The notes beneath the pieces are model-generated. The model saw only the letters and a list, made by a program, of their open reading frames with translations, made no database searches and had not been told where the DNA came from. Positions 1-4,910 of a stretch of 6,770 bases of DNA are shown here, one piece after another (position 1 is the first letter of the stretch; each line of letters opens with the position of its first letter). This DNA comes from Lentisphaeria bacterium (lineage in GTDB: Bacteria > Verrucomicrobiota > Lentisphaeria > Oligosphaerales > Oligosphaeraceae), in the NCBI GenBank assembly GCA_024405235.1, contig JAKSPA010000091.1:1-6770 (forward strand). The letters run 5' to 3'. The position numbers and the translations under genes were made by a program.

Positions 1-154
1 GACGGACCAGGGACGCTTTGTGGAAATTCAGGGCACTGGCGAAGAAGCAACCTTCGGAGACGACGATCTTGCGAAACTCCTTTCGCTCGCGAAAGGCGGT
101 CTGAAGGATCTTTTCGCCGAGCAGACAAGAGTCGTGGAGATGGCCAATGTCTAG
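1..154 (+). CDS. rph: RNase PH, C-terminal end (5' part outside window)
   Basis: This is the last 50 residues of ribonuclease PH, read in frame from base 2 to a TAG stop at 152-154. RNase PH is the phosphate-dependent 3'-to-5' exoribonuclease that trims tRNA 3' ends. The visible stretch reads GRFVEIQGTGEEATFGDDDL, followed by a Leu-rich helix (LAKLLSLAKGGLKDLF). It matches the family's conserved tail, in which a G-x-FVE-(I/V)-QGTAE-like strand precedes the final helix. The usual Ala after QGT is Gly here, a mild change. The tail ends a few residues past the normal family end. Its stop lies 8 bp inside the next gene, whose ATG is at 147, so the two are probably translationally coupled. The catalytic core is not in the window, so activity cannot be judged. 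Confidence 0.88.
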   Translation, partial: TDQGRFVEIQGTGEEATFGDDDLAKLLSLAKGGLKDLFAEQTRVVEMANV

Positions 155-1121
155 AATACTGACGAACGATCTCACATGGTCTGTCAGCAGGAGCAGGCTT
201 TTCAGATCCTGCCAGCGCGCCTACTACTACCAATACTACGGCGCATGGGGCGGCTGGGATCCGAAAGCTCCTGAAAGAGCGCGCCTGCTATACATTCTCA
301 AGCAGATGACGAGCTTCCCGCTCTGGGGCGGCGCAATCGTCCATGACGTCATCAAGGACTGCCTTATTGAATTCCAATCAAGGCGAGTCCTGCCGGAATT
401 GTCAGCGCTTCAGGAAGCCGCCCGTGCGAAACTGAACGCAGGCTGGAAGCAGTCGCGTTCGAAGGCATGGCAGCAGGATCCCAAGCGCAACGCCAATCTC
501 TTCGAGCACTACTATGCGCAGGACGGCGAGCAGGTCCCGCCGGAAGAGATCGCCGCATTGAGAGCGAAGGTGTTCGATGCGCTGGAAAGCTTCCGCAACT
601 GCGAAATCCTGACAAACATTGAGCACCTTGACGCGACTCAATGGGGCACCATCGACACCCTCACGAATTTCGTCGTCGGAGAACTGCCCGCACAGGAAAA
701 CGCCCCCGCGCTTCCGCTCAAGATCTGGTGTGCGCTCGATTTCTCATACATGGACAACGACGGCATTCTGCATATCGTCGACTGGAAGACAGGCACCGAA
801 CACAGAGACGAATTGCGTCTGCAGCTCGCCTGCTACGCCCTCTTCGCCATGCACACATACAAGCTTCCGCTTGAGAAAATCAGCCTCGAAGGCGTCTTTC
901 TCAACGATGGCGGTCGCCTGAGCACCTACGAAATCAAGAACGAATCAATCGTCTCGGGCAAGGACCAGATTCTGAACAGCGCGCTGGCCATGAGAGCCAA
1001 GCTTCGCGATCCCGTGGAGAATCTCGCGGAGGAAGATGATTTCCTCTGCACGACGAATCCCGCCTTCTGCGCCACGTGCCCCTATCAGCAGATCTGCCCG
1101 CGCGCCAAAGGCGAAGCCTGA
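147..1121 (+). CDS. Cas4/AddB-like PD-(D/E)XK nuclease with predicted Fe-S cluster
   Basis: This 324-residue protein looks like a stand-alone nuclease of the PD-(D/E)XK superfamily (PDDEXK_1 / RecB-C / Cas4 type), which cuts DNA with a divalent metal. Visible active-site candidates in family order are His66 (GGAIVHDVIKD), Glu159 before the core, Asp198 (ALDFSYM), Asp212 and Lys214 in the DWKTG motif, and Gln226/Tyr230 (QLACY). Cys22 near the N-terminus and Cys308, Cys311 and Cys317 near the C-terminus reproduce the one-plus-three spacing that holds a [4Fe-4S] cluster in Cas4 and AddB. No helicase domain, signal peptide or membrane segment is seen. The ATG overlaps the rph stop by 8 bp, and a 59 bp gap follows. 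No cas genes or CRISPR array lie in the window, so a CRISPR role is not supported. A DNA repair or recombination role is plausible but inferred. The fold assignment is strong; the substrate is unknown. Confidence 0.82.
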   Translation: MSRILTNDLTWSVSRSRLFRSCQRAYYYQYYGAWGGWDPKAPERARLLYILKQMTSFPLWGGAIVHDVIKDCLIEFQSRRVLPELSALQEAARAKLNAGWKQSRSKAWQQDPKRNANLFEHYYAQDGEQVPPEEIAALRAKVFDALESFRNCEILTNIEHLDATQWGTIDTLTNFVVGELPAQENAPALPLKIWCALDFSYMDNDGILHIVDWKTGTEHRDELRLQLACYALFAMHTYKLPLEKISLEGVFLNDGGRLSTYEIKNESIVSGKDQILNSALAMRAKLRDPVENLAEEDDFLCTTNPAFCATCPYQQICPRAKGEA

Positions 1122-1180
1122 GCGCACTCCGTAAAAACGCTTTTGAAACAAACCAATAACAAAGACAATCCAAAACCACT

Positions 1181-1615
1181 ATGGAATTTGACAACCACTG
1201 TGTTTTCTGCAAGATCATCGCAGGAGAAATCCCTGCCGCCAAAATCTACGAAGACGACAAGGTCCTTTCTTTTCTCGACATCGCGCCTTTCAATTTCGGC
1301 CACGCGCTTGTAATCCCGAAGACGCATTGCCACGGAATCAGCGACCTTCCCGACGACTATCGCGACGCGATCTTCGCGGCGGCCGCGAAGATCGCCCCCG
1401 CCATCATGCGAGCGACTGGCGCCCTCGGCTTCAATCTCCTCATGAACAACGGACAGGTCGCAGGCCAGGAAGTCCCCCACGCACATCTTCACATCATCCC
1501 GCGCTTTGTGGACGACAAGGTTCTTCTCGGCGCTTCGCAAAAGCAGTACCAAGGCAGCGAACTGGCTGAAATGCAGGCGAAAATCCAAGAGAAAATCGCC
1601 GCACGCAACGCATAA
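1181..1615 (+). CDS. HIT-family nucleotide hydrolase (HinT/Hit-like)
   Basis: This 144-residue histidine-triad protein probably hydrolyses nucleoside phosphoramidates, adenylated compounds or dinucleoside polyphosphates in the cytoplasm. The catalytic triad HAHLHII is at residues 100-106, with His100, His102 and His104. The N-terminal CVFCKI motif (Cys7, Cys10) together with His49 in the IPKTH motif and His100 forms the zinc site seen in many HIT proteins. The GEIPAAKIYEDD, GHALVIPKTH and NNGQVAGQEVPH segments are all typical. Length and order are normal for the family, and no residue is missing. The ATG is preceded by an A-rich, Shine-Dalgarno-free leader of 59 bp after the nuclease gene. 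The next gene starts 21 bp downstream. The exact substrate cannot be read from the sequence. A perfect inverted repeat lies inside the gene at 1367-1395. Confidence 0.93.
   Translation: MEFDNHCVFCKIIAGEIPAAKIYEDDKVLSFLDIAPFNFGHALVIPKTHCHGISDLPDDYRDAIFAAAAKIAPAIMRATGALGFNLLMNNGQVAGQEVPHAHLHIIPRFVDDKVLLGASQKQYQGSELAEMQAKIQEKIAARNA
1367..1395. repeat. Perfect 13-bp inverted repeat inside the HIT gene
   Basis: Arms at 1367-1379 and 1383-1395 are exact reverse complements (GCGATCTTCGCGG against CCGCGAAGATCGC) around a 3-base centre, CGG. In RNA this would be a long GC-rich hairpin in the middle of the HIT reading frame, in codons for the alanine-rich helix around residues 63-72. No T-run follows, so it is not a classical terminator. 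It may be a by-product of GCG/GCC alanine codons, but the perfect 13-bp arms are more than ordinary codon bias would readily give. Confidence 0.7.
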
Positions 1616-1626
1616 GCACTCCCTTT

Positions 1627-1631
1627 GGAAG
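1627..1631 (+). promoter_or_regulatory. Shine-Dalgarno-like GGAAG before the Minf_1886-like gene
   Basis: GGAAG lies 5 bases before the ATG at 1637. It supports that ATG over the in-frame TTG at 1625, which would overlap this site. Confidence 0.5.
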
Positions 1632-1636
1632 CAGCC

Positions 1637-2083
1637 ATGCCGACATTCCTCCAATTTCCGACAACGCAACAGGATCCGGACCTGCACTATTACAGTCTCG
1701 CGGCGGCCAACGACAACAGATATCCAGTGGCCGCGATCTGCTATGTGTCAAAATGCCTGAAGAGGCTTCTTGAAGCGAATTCCTCAAAAAAAGAGGCAAG
1801 AAAGACACGCCATGTCACGGGACAGGCTATCTGCGACGCTCTTAAAGACAGCCTGCTAGAAGACTACGGCTCCTTCGCGATAGATGTCCTCGCGCAGTGG
1901 AACATCCATGAGACAAACGATTTCGGAAATATCATCTACGCTCTGATCGACGTCGGCATGCTCTCCGTTTCGCCAAAAGACTCGCGCACTGATTTCGTGG
2001 ACGTCTACGATTTCAAAACCGCCTTGAAATTCACGCCGGAAGGAGACGTGACCAAGGAGCCATGGCCCGTTCTTGACAAATAA
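1637..2083 (+). CDS. Minf_1886-like conserved protein of the PVC group, function unknown
   Basis: This 148-residue cytoplasmic protein resembles the Minf_1886 family (TIGR04138-type), known from Verrucomicrobia and Planctomycetes and without an assigned function. Recognisable segments in order are RHVTGQAICDAL (residues 58-69), the YGSFAIDVLAQWNI stretch (77-90), ETNDFGNIIYALIDVGMLS (92-110), and the acidic/aromatic RTDFVDVYDFKTALKF tail (117-132). These correspond to the family's HVSG-, WGI-, T-x-DFG- and DF-x-VFDF-like blocks. The N-terminal 50 residues are less conserved. No signal peptide, membrane helix or obvious catalytic motif is seen. I chose the ATG at 1637 because GGAAG sits 5 bases upstream; an in-frame TTG at 1625 would add only four residues. 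It lies 21 bp from genes on both sides, consistent with an operon. The family call is from memory of the motif pattern. Confidence 0.75.
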   Translation: MPTFLQFPTTQQDPDLHYYSLAAANDNRYPVAAICYVSKCLKRLLEANSSKKEARKTRHVTGQAICDALKDSLLEDYGSFAIDVLAQWNIHETNDFGNIIYALIDVGMLSVSPKDSRTDFVDVYDFKTALKFTPEGDVTKEPWPVLDK

Positions 2084-2104
2084 CCTAATAAAATAGAAGA
2101 TAAA

Positions 2105-3364
2105 ATGAAACTGAATCATCCAAACGCAGACTGGATTATCGAATATACCGACGGACGCGCTGTCGGCCCGCGCAAAATCGAATCGCAGGGCTCGACGCTT
2201 CTCAGTTTCGTCCACTGCCGAATCGACGGCGTGAACGACGATGAACTCGACACCAGAAAAGTCAGGCACTTCCACAAAGGCGGCTGTGCCGTTTTCGAAG
2301 GCGACGGCGAATTTCCATCGGCGCAAGTCAGACTAAAGCAGACGCATCGCATCGCGGGAAACGCCATCCGCGCCACATACGATCTGACATGGCCGAAGGC
2401 GACGCCCCTGAAGAGCGGCCTTGAATTGGGCAGCATGGTTCTCGCAGGCGCATGGAAAAAATACTTCGTCGTCAACGCCGATTCCACCGTTGCCGAATGG
2501 ATTCCGATTCCGGAAGAACTATCGACGCCGCTCGTCATCGCGCCGATTCCCGCCGCGATCGTTCTGGAAGACGCAAAAGGCCGCAGACTGGAAGTCGGTC
2601 TGGGCGACGATCTGTGGCGCTGGCAGAAAGCCCTCAACGGCGAATTCCTGCACGCGACAGGCCGCCTTGAACTCACGCGTTCTGGCAATCGCATGACTCT
2701 AAGAAGATACGTCGCATTCTGCGATGCCGCAGCGGAAGCAAAGGCGGCGGCGGCTCTCGCAAAGGATCCGCGTTTCATGCCAGGCGAAGACGGCGCACCA
2801 GCCAAAGAGGTCCCTGTCTCTCAGCCAGAAGCGCGAAACTACCGCTTCACTTCATATCTCGCATGGAGCGCTCCTGAAATCGAACAGGACTGGTCTGTCA
2901 AAAACGATGCAAGGACAATTGAATTTGACAAGAACGGCGAACTAGTCCGCGCCGATCTGGAAGCCATTGGAGAATCTCCGAAACTTGCTCTGGACATGGC
3001 CTCAATGCCAATCGACGATTCTTCCAGACACGCTGTCAAGGAGAATGCAATGCCCTGCTGGCAAAGCCGCAAGACGCAATCGCTCTACAGGCGCGTCATT
3101 CGCCAGCTCGCCAATTTCTCGCAAGAAGGCACGCTAGTCCTAAAGAACTTGACGCCAGGCTTCTGCGACATAGCCGTCCATGAATCCAGACGCGCAAACG
3201 CCGAGCATTGGGATCTTCCGACAATCATTGACACACTCGCATGGACAAGGCAGATTCTCGGCACGGGATGGACAATCCTCACGCCGCAGGAAGGCATCTG
3301 GAAGGAAATGCCGTCCGTCTCCGCTCTCGGAGCCCCAACAGGCTTCCGCCTCTCCGACCTGTGA
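2105..3364 (+). CDS. Conserved-looking hypothetical protein, 419 aa
   Basis: I do not recognise this 419-residue protein. The N-terminal ~205 residues alternate short hydrophobic strands with charged turns (LELGSMVLAGAWKKYFVV at 106-123, RLEVGLGDDLWRW at 161-173, LELTRSGNRMTLRRYVAF at 188-205), which suggests a beta-sandwich-like fold. An alanine-rich helix and a polar linker follow (about 207-245). The C-terminal part (about 246-419) mixes strands and helices and is rich in Trp (WSAPEIEQDW, AWTRQILGTGWTIL). No signal peptide, membrane segment, Walker motif or cysteine cluster is visible, so it is probably cytoplasmic. The start is an ATG after an A-rich leader (AGAAGATAAA). Base composition and codon style match the neighbours, arguing against recent transfer. 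It lies 21 bp after the Minf_1886-like gene and 26 bp before the methyltransferase. The beta-sandwich idea is inference. Confidence 0.8.
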   Translation: MKLNHPNADWIIEYTDGRAVGPRKIESQGSTLLSFVHCRIDGVNDDELDTRKVRHFHKGGCAVFEGDGEFPSAQVRLKQTHRIAGNAIRATYDLTWPKATPLKSGLELGSMVLAGAWKKYFVVNADSTVAEWIPIPEELSTPLVIAPIPAAIVLEDAKGRRLEVGLGDDLWRWQKALNGEFLHATGRLELTRSGNRMTLRRYVAFCDAAAEAKAAAALAKDPRFMPGEDGAPAKEVPVSQPEARNYRFTSYLAWSAPEIEQDWSVKNDARTIEFDKNGELVRADLEAIGESPKLALDMASMPIDDSSRHAVKENAMPCWQSRKTQSLYRRVIRQLANFSQEGTLVLKNLTPGFCDIAVHESRRANAEHWDLPTIIDTLAWTRQILGTGWTILTPQEGIWKEMPSVSALGAPTGFRLSDL

Positions 3365-3383
3365 TTCATTCAAAGACTTTCAC

Positions 3384-3388
3384 GGAAG
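3384..3388 (+). promoter_or_regulatory. Shine-Dalgarno-like GGAAG that sets the methyltransferase start
   Basis: GGAAG stands two bases before the ATG at 3391, a short spacing; GAAGAA directly abuts the start. It favours 3391 over the in-frame upstream ATG at 3241, which would overlap the preceding gene by 124 bp. Confidence 0.4.
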
Positions 3389-3390
3389 AA

Positions 3391-4236
3391 ATGACCTTCG
3401 ATTCCAAATACGAATTTCTTGACGCGGGCGCCGGACGCAAACTGGAGCGCTTCGGCCAATGGATCCTGTCGCGTCCATGCGCGCAGGCTGTGTGGGCGCC
3501 GCAGCACCAGGAGCTATGGCGCGAGGCGCACGCCTCTTTTTCCAGAGAGCACGGCTCCCATTGGGAATTCCGCTCGCCACGAATCCGCGATGGCTGGCAG
3601 TGCGAACTCGGCGGCGTGAGATTCCTTCTGAAGCCGACCGATTTCGGACACGTCGGAATATTTCCGGAACACCTTCTTGGATGGAATCTCGTCCGCGAAA
3701 AAATCCGCGAAGCATTGCCGAAAAAGCTTTCCGTCCTGAATCTCTTCGCCTATTCGGGAGGCGCCACGCTGGCATGTGCAATGGCTGGCGCGGAAGTCTG
3801 CCATCTTGACGCATCGAAGAAGATGACCGACTGGGCACGCGACAACGCCGCCGCGAATCACCTGCAGGACGCGCCAATCCGCTGGATCGTCGACGACGTC
3901 ACGAAATTCCTCAAACGCGAAATTCGCAGAGGCCGCAAATACGACGGAATCATTCTCGATCCGCCGAGTTTCGGACGCGGCACCAGCCAGGAGCTCTTCC
4001 AGATCGACCAATGCATGCTGGAACTGCTTGACCTCTGCAGCCAAGTGCTTTCGGAGACACCTTCGTTCGTCATGCTGACCTGCCATACGCCTGGCTACAC
4101 GCCGCTTGTGCTATCGCATCTGGCGGCGCAGTCCTTCCCAAAGGGCAACATCCGCACTGGCGAAATGGTTCTTCCCGCAGGTGACGGCATTCTGGCGGTT
4201 CCCTCTGGCGCATACGCCTTCTGGTCAGCCAAATAG
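3391..4236 (+). CDS. RlmI/RlmK-like class I SAM-dependent methyltransferase (compact form)
   Basis: This 281-residue methyltransferase belongs to the COG1092 / Methyltrans_SAM group, which includes the 23S rRNA enzymes RlmI and RlmK. The N-terminal part carries the family signature GRKLERFG (15-22) and FGHVGIFPEH (85-94). SAM-binding motif I is VLNLFAYSGGAT at 115-126, and the acidic residue ending strand 2 is Asp140. Motif IV, DPPSFGRG, is at 190-197. No PUA domain is present; RlmI of E. coli has one in front, so RNA recognition here must rest on the ~110-residue N-terminal module. The same open frame extends back to an ATG at 3241, but those 50 codons overlap the preceding gene, are Arg/Pro-rich and do not look like this family. 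The ATG at 3391 fits the family start and a GGAAG site. The CPBP gene begins 12 bp downstream. The target base and RNA are unknown. Confidence 0.87.
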   Translation: MTFDSKYEFLDAGAGRKLERFGQWILSRPCAQAVWAPQHQELWREAHASFSREHGSHWEFRSPRIRDGWQCELGGVRFLLKPTDFGHVGIFPEHLLGWNLVREKIREALPKKLSVLNLFAYSGGATLACAMAGAEVCHLDASKKMTDWARDNAAANHLQDAPIRWIVDDVTKFLKREIRRGRKYDGIILDPPSFGRGTSQELFQIDQCMLELLDLCSQVLSETPSFVMLTCHTPGYTPLVLSHLAAQSFPKGNIRTGEMVLPAGDGILAVPSGAYAFWSAK

Positions 4237-4248
4237 CGCTTCCAGACA

Positions 4249-4908
4249 ATGTCCGACGACCGCCAAAGACAACTGAACGGACTCTTCGCGGGAGGATTGA
4301 TCGGCCTCTTATTCGACAGGATTCCTCCCTTCGCGGGACACCTGCCGCCAGGCGCTGGACTCCTTCTAGGCATGGCGCTCCTATGGGCCGTCATGCGCCC
4401 TGCTCCTGAATGGCGCCATGTCGCATGCATCGACAAGACGCTTCCATGCACCAGGCGAATCGGCGCGGCGGCTCTCTGGAGCATCGCTATCTTCATGGCG
4501 GTCACCGCCCTCAACATTCCATGCACGCTCATCGCATCGCGAATCTTTCCGAACGTGCCAGTCCACCCGTTTCTTGATGCAACGAAGGGCCTCGAATGGC
4601 GCGCAATTCCATTCGCGGCATTCAGCCTGTGCGTCGTCACGCCAATCGCCGAAGAGCTCTTTTTCAGGAGACTGCTCCCGCATTTCTTCATGTCAATCAG
4701 GATTTCCGAAAAGCCTGCATGCATTCTTGCGGCAGTCATCTTCGCCGCAATACATCTTCAACCAGCCGCCTTTTTGGGACTGGTGCTTTTCGGACTACTC
4801 CTTTCATGGCAAATCAAAAAGCACGATTTGATACAGCCTATTCTGATTCACGGATTCTACAACGCCTGCGTGCTCATTGTTGTCATCGCAATTAAATTGA
4901 TTCAATAA
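4249..4908 (+). CDS. CPBP-family intramembrane metalloprotease (Rce1/Abi type)
   Basis: This 219-residue membrane protein carries the three glutamate/histidine motifs of the CPBP (CAAX protease and bacteriocin-processing) family. They are EExxxR at Glu135-Glu136-Arg140 (EELFFRR), FxxxH at Phe165-His169 (FAAIHL) and HxxxN at His201-Asn205 (HGFYNA). These residues activate water and bind zinc inside the membrane in this family. Likely membrane segments are near residues 11-22, 35-49, 71-96, 119-131, 157-186 (two helices) and 195-217. No signal peptide is seen. The ATG follows the methyltransferase stop after 12 bp, and the stop is 2 bp before the shikimate kinase fusion, so it is almost certainly cotranscribed with both. 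Bacterial members act in bacteriocin processing, immunity or surface-protein maturation, but many have no known substrate. No bacteriocin-like peptide gene is visible here. Confidence 0.9.
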   Translation: MSDDRQRQLNGLFAGGLIGLLFDRIPPFAGHLPPGAGLLLGMALLWAVMRPAPEWRHVACIDKTLPCTRRIGAAALWSIAIFMAVTALNIPCTLIASRIFPNVPVHPFLDATKGLEWRAIPFAAFSLCVVTPIAEELFFRRLLPHFFMSIRISEKPACILAAVIFAAIHLQPAAFLGLVLFGLLLSWQIKKHDLIQPILIHGFYNACVLIVVIAIKLIQ

Positions 4909-4910
4909 AA

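Noticed and set aside
79..96. Inverted repeat with 8-base arms (CCTTTCGC and GCGAAAGG) and 2-base centre in the end of rph
   Set aside because: The loop of two bases is too tight for a full stem, it lies in conserved coding sequence, and no T-run follows.
1119..1144. Possible terminator after the nuclease gene (AGCG ... CGCTTTT)
   Set aside because: The stem is only four pairs with a long loop, which is too weak to call.
1143..1169. Possible promoter TTGAAA / GACAAT before the HIT gene
   Set aside because: The spacer is only 15 bp and the predicted transcript start would be almost at the ATG. AT-rich sequence gives such matches by chance.
1625..1636. TTG start giving four extra residues for the Minf_1886-like protein
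   Set aside because: The ATG at 1637 has GGAAG 5 bases upstream, and that motif overlaps the TTG start.
1085..1687. 200-codon minus-strand reading frame opposite the HIT gene
   Set aside because: It is a shadow of GC-rich coding on the plus strand. The plus frame has unmistakable HIT motifs.
2116..2805. 229-codon minus-strand reading frame opposite the 419-residue protein
   Set aside because: Its Ser/Arg/Pro-rich composition with no recognisable motif is typical of an antisense shadow. The plus frame fits the operon spacing and has a plausible protein composition.
3241..3390. Upstream in-frame extension of the methyltransferase to an ATG at 3241
   Set aside because: It would overlap the preceding gene by 124 bp, is Arg/Pro-rich and unlike the family's N-terminus. 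The ATG at 3391 has a GGAAG site and fits the family start.
4284..4338. Repeated CTTCGCGGGA and GGGAGGA/TCCTCCC complementarity at the start of the CPBP gene
   Set aside because: The short repeats fall on similar coding strings (LFAGG, PFAG) and are about 30 bases apart; chance and codon bias explain them.
4095..4739. 214-codon minus-strand reading frame opposite the CPBP gene
   Set aside because: The plus strand encodes all three CPBP catalytic motifs; the minus frame shows none.
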